DNA of 34,183 nt from Pontibacillus halophilus JSM 076056 = DSM 19796 (GTDB lineage: Bacteria > Bacillota > Bacilli > Bacillales > BH030062). The notes beneath the pieces are model-generated. The model was not told the origin of the DNA. It did no database searches and saw only the letters and a list, made by a program, of their open reading frames with translations. Positions 1-7,517 of this stretch are shown piece by piece. Made by a program: the position numbers and the translations under genes. Within the stretch, counting starts at the first letter, position 1. The number at the start of each line of letters is the position of its first letter. The DNA is taken from positions 1-34,183 of the forward strand of contig NZ_AULI01000026.1 of the NCBI RefSeq assembly GCF_000425205.1, written 5' to 3'.

Positions 1-340
1 TGACTTAAATAACGTTCAAGTCTTTCACACGGATCGTGGTAGTGAATTTAGAAATAAGCTCATTGATGAAGCCTTAGCAGCCTTTGACATTAAGCGTTCC
101 CTAAGCTTAAAAGGGATGCCTTACGACAATGCGGTAGCCGAAGCGACCTTCAAATGTATTAAAGTAGAGTTCGTCAAAAAAGCTGCCTTCGAGAGTGAAG
201 AGAGCCTAAGTCTTGAATTATTTGACTACGTCAACTGGTTCAATCGGATACGAACCCACAGTACCCTCGGTTACCTAAGTCCAATAGAATTCAAATCGAA
301 GCACCTTAATTAAACTGTCTAGTTTAGTGTTGACATTCCA
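1..340 (+). mobile_element. right end of an IS3-family insertion sequence
   Basis: The element runs from before the window to about base 340. The right terminal sequence is TGTCTAGTTTAGTGTTGACATTCCA (318-340 region), which ends in CA as IS3-family right ends do. Base 340 is also where the reading frame of the small minus-strand gene at 341-463 leaves a normal membrane-protein sequence and enters IS sequence. The left end and the target duplication lie outside the window. Confidence 0.75.
2..313 (+). CDS. IS3-family transposase, C-terminal part (5' end outside window)
   Basis: This is the end of an integrase-core (rve) transposase. The frame is open from base 2, so the gene starts outside the window. 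Two catalytic acidic residues of the DDE triad are visible: the Asp of HTDRGSEF (codon 32-34) and the Glu of DNAVAEATF (codon 140-142). They are separated by 35 residues, the D(35)E spacing of IS3-family enzymes. The tail with NWFNRIRTHSTLGYLSPIEF is the usual C-terminal signature. The stop is TAA at 311-313, 27 bases before the inferred right end of the element. An internal ATG at 116 is not a real start, because the catalytic Asp lies upstream of it. The family call is firm; the exact IS name cannot be given. Confidence 0.93.
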   Translation, partial: DLNNVQVFHTDRGSEFRNKLIDEALAAFDIKRSLSLKGMPYDNAVAEATFKCIKVEFVKKAAFESEESLSLELFDYVNWFNRIRTHSTLGYLSPIEFKSKHLN

Positions 341-463
341 TTTTTTCATCATCCTTAGTAAGGTTAAGCAAATAATACCTACGACTAGCGCCACAATTCC
401 CATAATAATAAATGGTCCAGCTACTTCCCACATAGTTGACCAACTAAATATTTCATGGTCCAT
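275..463 (-). pseudogene. small membrane protein gene truncated by the IS insertion
   Basis: The start codon at 463 is preceded on the minus strand by GGAGGTGACTT, an excellent ribosome binding site, so this was a real gene. Residues 1-41 are native: a short N-terminus, one hydrophobic helix (about residues 15-36) and a basic end (RMMKK). From residue 42 the frame reads into the IS3 right end (bases 340 downward) and adds about 20 unrelated residues before a stop. The native C-terminus is therefore missing. The family is not recognised; a single-helix membrane peptide is all that can be said. It could still be translated as a chimera. Confidence 0.6.
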
Positions 464-600
464 AAGTCACCTCCATATATAACTATCGTCCTTTTATAAA
501 AAAATGTTAACAAAAACTGTATATATTCGATATAAATAAAGAGTCCTTAGATAGAGGTGAATTTGCCAGATCAACCAAGGCATATCCTATTAACATTACC

Positions 601-630
601 TTAATCTATAAACCACCAAAATGGTATAAT
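601..630 (+). promoter_or_regulatory. candidate promoter of the nuclease-like gene
   Basis: TATAAT at 625-630 is a perfect sigma-A -10 box, about 110 bases before the ATG at 741. The -35 (TTAATC, 601-606, spacer 18) is weak. The 464-740 interval otherwise shows no intact gene. Confidence 0.3.
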
Positions 631-740
631 TAGTAAACTTAAGAGTTTTCATACATATGCAAGAGTTAGGTTAAAGCAATTAAGCAAGGCAGATCAGTCA
701 GCTAGGACGAAAGTTAGTGAATTACATAAGGGGTGTAAAA

Positions 741-1634
741 ATGACAACTAAAGTTAAATATCTTTCCACGACTGCACTATCAAAAGATATGGGGATACCG
801 GTGAAGAAGATGTTTCCTTTGCTTTTAGAGAAAGGATTTATTGAAAGAAGAGAGGATAATTGGGTTCTGACCAAAAAAGGTGAAAACAACGGGGGGATCA
901 TGAAGAAGCACCCTAAGGCGGGGGCTTATATTGCTTGGAGTGAAGAGATTAAGAATTTACTTGCTCAAGAAGACACTAGTGAAAGCAAGCTTTGGAGTGC
1001 AACTGCTATTAGTAAAGAGTTTGGGATTTCGAAATTTAGAATAAATCCTATACTTTCTGAGTTGGGGCTTGTGCAAAAGAGTATTAAAGGTTGGGTGCTT
1101 ACTAAACTAGGTGAGAGTGTTGGAGGCAAACAGTTTGCCCATCATATGACGGGTGTTCCTTTTGTGTGTTGGGATGAATCATTACTAAAGAACAAGAGAT
1201 TCTTAGAAACAATCAATCAGCTGCAAGGGGTTGGATCAGAAGAGGAGGGGACTGAAGAAGTAGAAGAGAATACGAAAGGGTTTAGAGAGAAATTCCAAGC
1301 AAAGCACAGAACAGCTGATGGACATTATGTACGTTCGAAGGCAGAGATGCTGATAGATAACTGGCTTTACATGTCCGAGATTGCACATGCATATGAAAGG
1401 AAACTACCTGTTGAGGAAGAGCTCTACTGTGACTTTTATTTGCCGGTCGGAAAGGTATACATCGAGTATTGGGGATTAGAAAATGACCCAAGGTATGTCG
1501 AACGCAAAAGAGAGAAACTAAGAATCTACGAAAAATATGGGTTCAGACTAATTGAGTTAGAAGACCGAGATATACAGAACTTAGATGATATTCTTCCTAA
1601 AAAGCTATTAAAGTTTGGGATACAAAGTTATTAA
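741..1634 (+). CDS. tandem winged-HTH-like repeats plus PD-(D/E)XK-type nuclease domain protein
   Basis: The start is ATG 741 (AAGGGGTG six bases upstream) rather than the GTG at 717, giving 297 residues. Residues 8-52 and 85-129 are an internal duplication 77 residues apart. Both copies contain S-x-T-A-(L/I)-S-K, a G-I turn, G-x-WVLTK and GE-x-x-GG, and about half the positions are identical; they look like helix-turn-helix or winged-helix units. After an acidic linker (about 166-178) the C-terminal domain carries E202 (VRSKAEMLI), D231 (CDFYLP) and E242 (YIEYWG), then basic residues and a final beta segment (FRLIELEDRDI). This layout fits the restriction-endonuclease-like fold, in the style of VSR or helicase-associated nucleases. 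No methylase, helicase or other partner lies nearby. DNA or RNA cleavage directed by the N-terminal repeats is inference; the substrate is unknown. Confidence 0.7.
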   Translation: MTTKVKYLSTTALSKDMGIPVKKMFPLLLEKGFIERREDNWVLTKKGENNGGIMKKHPKAGAYIAWSEEIKNLLAQEDTSESKLWSATAISKEFGISKFRINPILSELGLVQKSIKGWVLTKLGESVGGKQFAHHMTGVPFVCWDESLLKNKRFLETINQLQGVGSEEEGTEEVEENTKGFREKFQAKHRTADGHYVRSKAEMLIDNWLYMSEIAHAYERKLPVEEELYCDFYLPVGKVYIEYWGLENDPRYVERKREKLRIYEKYGFRLIELEDRDIQNLDDILPKKLLKFGIQSY

Positions 1635-1752
1635 TACGTTTTATGTAAGAGGAATTTAATCTTATTTACTATCTTTATAATTCCTACAGACAATTGTGCA
1701 TCGTGAAAGCATGTGTGCCTACACTATTACAATGGTTAATATTTAAACAAAT

Positions 1753-1795
1753 AAGGCTTCTTTAAGGGTGATAAGTCTTAAGGAAGCCTTTTTTT
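1753..1795 (+). terminator. rho-independent terminator
   Basis: A 14-base stem with one G-U pair (AAGGCTTCTTTAAG at 1753-1766, CTTAAGGAAGCCTT at 1777-1790) is followed by seven T. It lies about 120 bases after the nuclease-like gene and also sits downstream of the convergent lipoprotein gene. Confidence 0.85.
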
Positions 1796-1893
1796 GTAAT
1801 CATTATGAAAGCAATATGTTCCTGAATGACGCCCATTGTCGTCAATTCCAGAAATACAATGATAGACAAACCAACTTAAAAAGACCCCAGCTA

Positions 1894-2595
1894 TCAGGAG
1901 CCTTCAATCGGTATTTCGATCGTTTTTGCTTTCGCTTGGGATGTTTTATCTTCATCAAATACGTCGCTCGTTCTTACTGTAATCGTGGAAAGCTTTTCAA
2001 TTTCTGTGTCATTAAGCACAAAGCCCATTTGGCCGCTACGTTCTTCGTTACCTTCGTACACCCCGTAGAGTTCTTCAAGGTAGAAATCTCCCTCAAAGTC
2101 TTTCTTCTCACCAGCATTTGTTTCAAGCACGGATACAGGAGCAAAGTCTACTGGCTCATCTGATGTGTTCTCAACTGTTACGTGTAACTTTACATAGTTG
2201 AAGTTCGTTTCATTATCTGAATAGGGATGGAAGAAATCGATCAAGTCCATCGATGGTGAGTAGTTTAAGACTTTAACGTCAGAGATGGTAAGTTCAACGT
2301 CGCCAATTTGAGTCGTTTCATTATAGGTCGAGCGTGCTTCTAGTGTAGCAGAACCATCCTCATCTTTATGGTAATCGCCAACCTCCGTTAATGAGCTGGT
2401 GTCTGGAGCTTGAGGATTATCAGTTGCTTTGGTTGGTTGTTCATCGTTTTTCTTTGAATCACGCTGCTCTTTATCTTCTTCTTTTGTTTTAGTTTGGGAA
2501 GCATTCTCTTGGCTATCTGATTCTTGCTCCGCATCGTCCGCACAGCCAGCAAGCATCAGGGATGCTGCTAGAAAGATTCCAATAACATAATTCAT
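1894..2595 (-). CDS. putative lipoprotein with a DUF4352/DUF5068-like domain
   Basis: The 233-residue protein starts with a signal peptide ending in a lipobox (LMLAGC, Cys18), so it is probably anchored to the outer face of the membrane. Residues 19-70 are a low-complexity, highly charged linker rich in Asp, Glu, Lys, Gln and Ser. The rest is a beta-rich domain (IGDVELTISDVKVLN, NYVKLHVTVENTSDEPVDF, GQMGFVLNDTE) resembling the immunoglobulin-like domains of Bacillus lipoproteins of the DUF4352/DUF5068 type. AGGAGG lies 11 bases before the ATG. The gene follows the alkaline phosphatase gene by 74 bases in the same direction, so co-transcription is possible, although a strong hairpin lies between them. 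The specific role is unknown. Confidence 0.75.
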   Translation of the reverse strand: MNYVIGIFLAASLMLAGCADDAEQESDSQENASQTKTKEEDKEQRDSKKNDEQPTKATDNPQAPDTSSLTEVGDYHKDEDGSATLEARSTYNETTQIGDVELTISDVKVLNYSPSMDLIDFFHPYSDNETNFNYVKLHVTVENTSDEPVDFAPVSVLETNAGEKKDFEGDFYLEELYGVYEGNEERSGQMGFVLNDTEIEKLSTITVRTSDVFDEDKTSQAKAKTIEIPIEGS

Positions 2596-2620
2596 AGGGT
2601 AGGGCCTCCTGCTTATACAA

Positions 2621-2646
2621 TTCCCGCTGCTAAATAGCAGCGGGAA
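2621..2646 (-). terminator. strong hairpin between phosphatase and lipoprotein genes
   Basis: A perfect 12-bp stem (TTCCCGCTGCTA / TAGCAGCGGGAA) with a 2-base loop lies 24 bases after the phosphatase stop. On the minus strand it is followed by AATTGTAT rather than a clear T-run, so it may be a weak terminator or an mRNA-stabilising or processing hairpin. Confidence 0.5.
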
Positions 2647-2669
2647 CTCTTCTCATAGTATATCCTTAC

Positions 2670-4109
2670 TTAGTCGTCTTCACGCTCGTCATCGTCTTCA
2701 TCATGTTCGTCTTCGTTTTCTTCATCATCATCGTCCTCTTGTTTGATGAGAAGGTCGTTAACCATTTGGCCCGTTTCTGTGTTGTCGTGCAGGCCGATGA
2801 AGTTCTCAGATCCAGGGCCATACGCATAAACGTTTACGTCTTCCCCTGTGTGTCCGCCTGTTGTCCAGCCTGTACCAGAGCGTAGGTCAAAGATCTTCTC
2901 AATTGCATTGTCAATTTCAGTTGTTTTGTCTTTTTCAGCTTGTTTGGCTTCTTTAACCCAGTTGATTTCTTCTTCAGTAAGCTCAAGGTCAATATACTTG
3001 TTCAGTGTTTCCTCAACGTCAGCACCTTCAGCGATTTGTTCAGCCATGAAGTCAGGCGTACGCTTCGCGGCCTTCAGTGGAGCTGGGTCCCATTTGTATT
3101 CACCGTCGCGTCCCATTGCAAAGCCACCAGTTGAGTGGTCAGCTGTCGTAACGACAAGCGTGTGCTTGTCTTTCTTAGCGAATTCAATGGCTTCTTTATA
3201 GGCTTGTTCGAAATCTTGCATTTCGCTCATCGCTGCAACTACGTCGTTATCGTGACCAGCCCAGTCGATTTGGCTTCCTTCAACCATTAGGAAGAAGCCG
3301 TCTTCGTCTTTGCTTAGTCGATCAAGAGCAGTTGTTGTCATGTCAGCTAAAGAAGGTGTGTCCTCGTCACGGTCGATCATCTTGTCCATTCCTTTCTCAC
3401 CGAATAGGCCAAGAATCTGTTCGTTGTCGTCGTTCATAAGGTCTTCTTTATTCGTTACATAGCTGTAACCAGCTTCCTCAAATTCACCAGCAAGGTCACG
3501 GTCTTCACGTTCGAAGTACTTCGTTCCGCCACCAAGAATGACGTCTACTTTGCGCTCGCCATTAATCGTTTCGTCGAAATAATCATCAGCAATTGCATTG
3601 TAGTTGTGACGAGACTCATCGTGTGCACCGAATGAGGCTGGAGTTGCGTGGTTCACTTGAGATGTGGAGACAAGTCCTGTAGCTTTTTCTTCTTTCTTCG
3701 CACGCTCAAGTACCGTTTCAACTTCTTGTTTCTCCATATCAACAGAGATTGCACCGTTGTAGGTCTTGATACCAGCAGCCATAGAAGTACCTGCAGCTGC
3801 AGAGTCTGTTACGCTTTCTTCATGATCCCATGAATAAGTCTGCTGCTGTCCAAGTAGTTGCTTATCAAATGCTACTTCCTCCATGTAAGGAGTTGATTTA
3901 TCATCCATAAAAGAACGGTAAGCTGTGTTATACACAGGCCCCATGCCGTCACCAATTAAGAAGATCACGTTCTTAATTTCATCATTCCCTTTGATGCCTT
4001 TATGCGATTTCGCCTCAGTTTCAGGTGCGCCACCAGCGAAAGAGCTGATTGCTAATGTAGAAACAACCGCGAATGGGATTACTTTTTTCTTTATGTTTTT
4101 GAAGTTCAT
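2670..4109 (-). CDS. exported alkaline phosphatase (PhoA/PhoB superfamily)
   Basis: This enzyme hydrolyses phosphate monoesters outside the cell. The start is taken at 4109 (GGAGGAATTTAAAG directly before ATG) rather than at 4133, giving 479 residues. A basic, hydrophobic signal peptide covers about residues 1-28. Family motifs are present in order: IGDGMG (metal ligand Asp54), VTDSAAAGTSMAAG (nucleophile Ser103), VEGSQIDWAGHDND, TTADHSTGG and TTGGHTGEDV (zinc and magnesium ligands). Length and motif spacing match Bacillus alkaline phosphatases. Oddly, the last 23 residues are almost all Asp and Glu, beyond the usual end of the fold; this may be a salt or surface adaptation. PhoP control is likely from the family, but I could not define a clear Pho box. 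Confidence 0.95.
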   Translation of the reverse strand: MNFKNIKKKVIPFAVVSTLAISSFAGGAPETEAKSHKGIKGNDEIKNVIFLIGDGMGPVYNTAYRSFMDDKSTPYMEEVAFDKQLLGQQQTYSWDHEESVTDSAAAGTSMAAGIKTYNGAISVDMEKQEVETVLERAKKEEKATGLVSTSQVNHATPASFGAHDESRHNYNAIADDYFDETINGERKVDVILGGGTKYFEREDRDLAGEFEEAGYSYVTNKEDLMNDDNEQILGLFGEKGMDKMIDRDEDTPSLADMTTTALDRLSKDEDGFFLMVEGSQIDWAGHDNDVVAAMSEMQDFEQAYKEAIEFAKKDKHTLVVTTADHSTGGFAMGRDGEYKWDPAPLKAAKRTPDFMAEQIAEGADVEETLNKYIDLELTEEEINWVKEAKQAEKDKTTEIDNAIEKIFDLRSGTGWTTGGHTGEDVNVYAYGPGSENFIGLHDNTETGQMVNDLLIKQEDDDDEENEDEHDEDDDEREDD

Positions 4110-4175
4110 CTTTAAATTCCTCCAGTGTATCAATTTCTCTCACAACGCGTACTTTACTAGACAGGTATTAATTTC

Positions 4176-4204
4176 CTATTAATAGATTATTACGGATTTG
4201 TTAA
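4176..4204 (-). promoter_or_regulatory. candidate sigma-A promoter of the phosphatase gene
   Basis: On the minus strand TTAACA (4204-4199) and TAATAG (4181-4176) are 17 bases apart, about 70 bases upstream of the ATG at 4109. TTAACA also resembles a PhoP-box hexamer, but the 11-base periodicity of true Pho boxes is not clear. Confidence 0.4.
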
Positions 4205-4435
4205 GGTTTATAGGCTAAATGTTATAGTGAAAAAATAACTAAGTATAATGAACTAACTATAGCTATGAGGTATTTCCTATAAATATAGGAATAAAATTCC
4301 TGTATCCGCTGAAATCAAAATAAAGGCTGTAAAAAGGTGGGCTTTATAAAAAACGAGCAACAATAGGGTAACGCCATTCTATTCCCGGTAAGAGTAACCT
4401 TGTACGTCATGCTGCTAACAATACATAACCAGTAA
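4205..4435. other. AT-rich intergenic stretch with a short palindrome
   Basis: No intact gene is seen here. TTCCTATA-AA-TATAGGAA (4274-4291) is a perfect 8-bp inverted repeat that could be an operator or small hairpin. The rest shows no supported feature. Confidence 0.4.
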
Positions 4436-4627
4436 CGTGAAAAGTACAGTGAGGCTGTAGCAAGCGAACGAATAGGTGGAGGATATAGATATTCTGGAAG
4501 GTACCATGATTCTGGAGGTCAATATACAGGTCTATTCTATCCAACAAGAAATGGTATGATTCATTATAGAGGTAAAAGCGAACATCACGTACCAACTCGG
4601 TTGTTAAGGCTCTTAATAGAGAAATAA
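4436..4627 (+). pseudogene. 3' remnant of an unrecognised gene
   Basis: The frame from 4436 to the TAA at 4625-4627 is open for 63 codons and looks protein-like, with a Gly/Tyr-rich stretch (GGGYRYSGRYHDSGGQYTG) followed by LFYPTRNGMIHYRGKSEHH. A TAA stop lies directly upstream (4433-4435), and there is no ATG, GTG or TTG near the start and no ribosome binding site. It is best read as the C-terminal end of a decayed gene. I do not recognise the family. It may also be chance coding-like sequence. Confidence 0.35.
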
Positions 4628-4721
4628 AGTGACGGGTGTGTGTCTTTCTATAGTGGTTTACGGACTATGGATAGGAAGAGTGTACGAGAAGGCCGTCGTG
4701 GTTAAGAAAGGAAGTGAATTC

Positions 4722-5645
4722 ATGCATTCCAAAGCGGTTATGGAGGTCATGAATCTTACCAAGAAAGTAGGAAGAACCAACATTATTGATGATGTTTCTT
4801 TTCATTTAAATGAAGGAGAAATTAAAGGGTTATTAGGACCAAATGGGTCTGGGAAGACGTCGCTCTTAAGGCTGCTAGTGGGTTTATGGAAGCCAACTAG
4901 TGGTGAGATTATGATCGATCAGTATAACATTCAGACTGATTTCGAGAATGCAATTTCTAAGGTTGGATCATTGATTGAAAATCCGGAGTTCTATGATTAT
5001 TTATCAGGTTACGATAACTTAATGCAAGTGCACCGTCTTCAATCAGATTCAGGAAGAAGTAGGGTGGAAGAAGTAATCGAGATACTTGAGATGGAGAGCT
5101 ATATTTATGATCGTGTAGCCTCCTATTCACTAGGTATGCGTCAAAGGCTTGGTTTAGCAATCGCATATTTAAGTAACCCCAAAATCTTATTACTTGATGA
5201 GCCAACGAATGGATTAGACCCAGAAGGCATTCAGAATCTTCGTGACTATTTAAATAAACTTAAGGACGAAGGGGTGTCCATTCTGATATCCAGTCATTTA
5301 TTAGCTGAAATTGAGATGATTTGTGACAGGATTATCATTCTAGATAACGGGAGGATTGTGTCAGAGGGAGCTTTAGAGGAGTATCGTGGTCATTCATCTG
5401 AGCAAGGTCGATATTTCTTTAAGGTAATGGAAATGGAAAGATTCGAACCTCTACTCAAGGAACAAGAAAGGTCTGGATTCATAGATGAAACACTAGATCA
5501 TGGCTTCTTCATGACGGGAACAGAGCGTGAAGTGGCATCTATGAATCGCTTCCTAGTTGACCAAGGGATGAGCGTAGTAGGAATAGAGAAATCTCAAGCG
5601 ACTCTTGAGGACGCTTTTCTATCCCATTTAAGGAGAGAACAATGA
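4722..5645 (+). CDS. ABC transporter ATP-binding protein, BcrA-type
   Basis: This is the cytoplasmic ATPase of an ABC-2-type exporter. ATG 4722, preceded by AAAGGAAGTG, is chosen over the upstream GTG at 4629, giving 307 residues. Walker A is GPNGSGKTS (39-47), the signature is the LGMRQRL variant, and Walker B is ILLLDEPTNGLD, followed by the switch His of SSHLL. A C-terminal extension of about 85 residues after the ATPase core is typical of the BcrA / bacitracin and lantibiotic self-protection group. It overlaps the permease gene by four bases (ATGA), so the two are translationally coupled. The substrate cannot be read from sequence; a cell-envelope-active peptide is a family-based guess. 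Confidence 0.9.
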   Translation: MHSKAVMEVMNLTKKVGRTNIIDDVSFHLNEGEIKGLLGPNGSGKTSLLRLLVGLWKPTSGEIMIDQYNIQTDFENAISKVGSLIENPEFYDYLSGYDNLMQVHRLQSDSGRSRVEEVIEILEMESYIYDRVASYSLGMRQRLGLAIAYLSNPKILLLDEPTNGLDPEGIQNLRDYLNKLKDEGVSILISSHLLAEIEMICDRIIILDNGRIVSEGALEEYRGHSSEQGRYFFKVMEMERFEPLLKEQERSGFIDETLDHGFFMTGTEREVASMNRFLVDQGMSVVGIEKSQATLEDAFLSHLRREQ

Positions 5646-6403
5646 CACCATTTAACAAGCTTGTGCTAAATGAGCACATCAAACAATTTAAACGGGGAAG
5701 AGGAATTGTCCTACTTGGTGTCATTTTCTTTCTGAATTTAGCTGTCGCCATTGGTTTGAAGTTTACGTTATCAGATACTAACTTTACGTTTTGGGATTAT
5801 TTAAATGTTAGTACGTACTTAATTTATATGCTCAATTTCCTAACGGTCATTATTGCTGGTGATATCGTTTCAGGTGAATTCTCACAAGGTACAGTTAAAT
5901 CTCTACTAACAAGACCCATTAGTCGATTTAAGATTCTTAAGGCTAAATATGCAACCGTCTTGTTATCGGTGGGATATGTGATAGGTCTACATCTCCTACT
6001 GGCATTTTGTTTCGGGCTTCTATTCTTTTATTCAACTGTATTGGAAATGAATGACGGGGTTCTGTTAAATGTCTTACTAAAGTATATCTTTGGTGCAGTC
6101 GAAATGATGGTCTATGCGAGTTTTACAATGCTGCTCTCCATCGTAACGAGGAGAACTCTATTCTCTGTCTCCTTTTCAATGTTCTTTCTCTTGGCTATTA
6201 AACTATTCTTAGTAGCTATGAGTGAACTCAACATTGTTCAATTTAAGTATTTGCTATTTGCCAACACGAATCTATCGCAATACTACTTTGGAAGTCCTCT
6301 ATTTCCAGGAATGACGCTTACCTTTTCAATTTCTGTCATCCTTATTCACATGATTCTATTTATTGTTATATCAGTCTTATCCTTTGTAAGAAAGGATGTA
6401 TAA
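5642..6403 (+). CDS. ABC-2-type transporter permease
   Basis: This 253-residue membrane protein partners the ATPase that overlaps its start. About six hydrophobic segments are visible (near residues 21-40, 57-75, 105-130, 145-165, 175-195 and 225-248). Between the second and third lies GEFSQGTVKSLLTRPISR, the conserved cytoplasmic coupling motif (GE-x-x-x-GT-x-K-x-LLT-x-P-x-SR) of ABC-2 permeases. As in BcrAB-like systems, one ATPase and one permease would form the exporter. No two-component system or bacteriocin gene is adjacent, so the inducer and substrate are unknown. Confidence 0.88.
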   Translation: MTPFNKLVLNEHIKQFKRGRGIVLLGVIFFLNLAVAIGLKFTLSDTNFTFWDYLNVSTYLIYMLNFLTVIIAGDIVSGEFSQGTVKSLLTRPISRFKILKAKYATVLLSVGYVIGLHLLLAFCFGLLFFYSTVLEMNDGVLLNVLLKYIFGAVEMMVYASFTMLLSIVTRRTLFSVSFSMFFLLAIKLFLVAMSELNIVQFKYLLFANTNLSQYYFGSPLFPGMTLTFSISVILIHMILFIVISVLSFVRKDV

Positions 6404-6470
6404 ACGAAAGCGAGTAAAGGATTGATCTTTGGTATGAAAATGTTCATGAACTGAAACTGGGGGATGAGAA

Positions 6471-7439
6471 TTGAAGAAAGTAGTGAAACGAATAGCAGTG
6501 ATGATAGGGATTTTAGTGATCTTTATCTTTATTAACAATGGCGCTTATTTCTCTAAAGAGCCTACAGGAGACCCGCTTCTATTAGCTCATGTAGGTATGT
6601 CTCAGACGTACCCAATGGATAACATTCAGAATGACACCTGTACGGCTGAACGAATATACAAGCCAGAACATCCATACATCGGAAACACGATTCCTTCCAT
6701 GGATGCTGCTTTCAAAGAAGGGGCGGATATTGTAGAGTTTGATATCCACCCAACAACAGATGGGAAGTTTGCCATCTTTCATGATTGGACATTGGATTGT
6801 AGAACCAACGGCCACGGTGTAACAAGAAACCATAGCTTAGAAGAGTTAAAGAAGTTAGACGTAGGGTATGGATACACAGCAGATGGCGGGAACACGTATC
6901 CATTCCGAGGTAAGGGTGTAGGAATGATGCCCTCCCTAGATGAGGTGCTCACTCAGTTTCCAGACAAAAGCTTCCTGATTAATATCAAGAGTAATGACCC
7001 GGAAGAAGGTGAGCAACTAGCACAGTACCTCTCAACGTATTCTGAAGAACGATTAACTCAACTCTCTGTTTATGGAGGAGATGCTCCTATCGATGTGTTG
7101 AAAGAAGAGCTACCTAGTTTACGAACGATGTCGATGGAAACATTGAAGCGTTGTTTAGTTTCTTATGAATCGATTGGTTGGACAGGTTATGTTCCATCTA
7201 GTTGTAAGAACACACAGCTTCACATCCCAGAGAAATATGCTCCATGGCTATGGGGATACCCTGTGACATTCTTAAATCGAATGGAGTCGGTGAATACCAA
7301 GGTCGTTCTTGTTGCAGGAGACGGGGGCTGGTCTGAAGGTTTCGATGATAGGGAGGATGTTAAGCGTATTCCAAGTGATTACGACGGTATCATATGGACG
7401 AACCGAGTTGACCGTATTGAAGAGGTTGTGTCGGAATGA
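6471..7439 (+). CDS. glycerophosphodiester phosphodiesterase-like exported protein
   Basis: The start is TTG 6471 with GGGGGATGAG four bases upstream; no in-frame ATG fits better. Residues 8-22 form a hydrophobic anchor or signal, so the domain acts outside the membrane. The rest matches the GDPD TIM-barrel family: LLLAHVG (38-42), GADIVEFDIHPTTDGKFAIFHD (84-105; Glu89, Asp91, His104), then CRTNGHG. GDPDs cleave glycerophosphodiesters to glycerol-3-phosphate and an alcohol. The canonical HRG motif reads H-V-G here (Arg to Val at 41), and about 40 residues containing a Cys are inserted between the first strand and the Glu-Asp motif, so activity or substrate may differ. It lies 67 bases after the ABC permease, possibly in the same transcript. 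Confidence 0.82.
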   Translation: MKKVVKRIAVMIGILVIFIFINNGAYFSKEPTGDPLLLAHVGMSQTYPMDNIQNDTCTAERIYKPEHPYIGNTIPSMDAAFKEGADIVEFDIHPTTDGKFAIFHDWTLDCRTNGHGVTRNHSLEELKKLDVGYGYTADGGNTYPFRGKGVGMMPSLDEVLTQFPDKSFLINIKSNDPEEGEQLAQYLSTYSEERLTQLSVYGGDAPIDVLKEELPSLRTMSMETLKRCLVSYESIGWTGYVPSSCKNTQLHIPEKYAPWLWGYPVTFLNRMESVNTKVVLVAGDGGWSEGFDDREDVKRIPSDYDGIIWTNRVDRIEEVVSE

Positions 7440-7517
7440 ATGGAACAAGGATGACGGAAGTGGAGTCTTAACCGAGCAGGTCAGGTGACAAGCCATACAC
7501 TTTAGGGGGCTATTCTT

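Noticed and set aside
605-751. Open stretch of 48 codons on the plus strand before the nuclease-like gene
   Set aside because: It reads somewhat like protein but has no start codon or ribosome binding site and runs into the start of the real gene; at this AT content such stretches arise by chance.
1768-2163. 131-codon plus-strand frame
   Set aside because: It overlaps the lipoprotein gene on the other strand, starts within a terminator and has no domain-like sequence.
4134-4260. PhoP boxes before the phosphatase gene
   Set aside because: Single hexamers such as TTAACA occur, but not with the 11-base spacing needed to call a Pho box.
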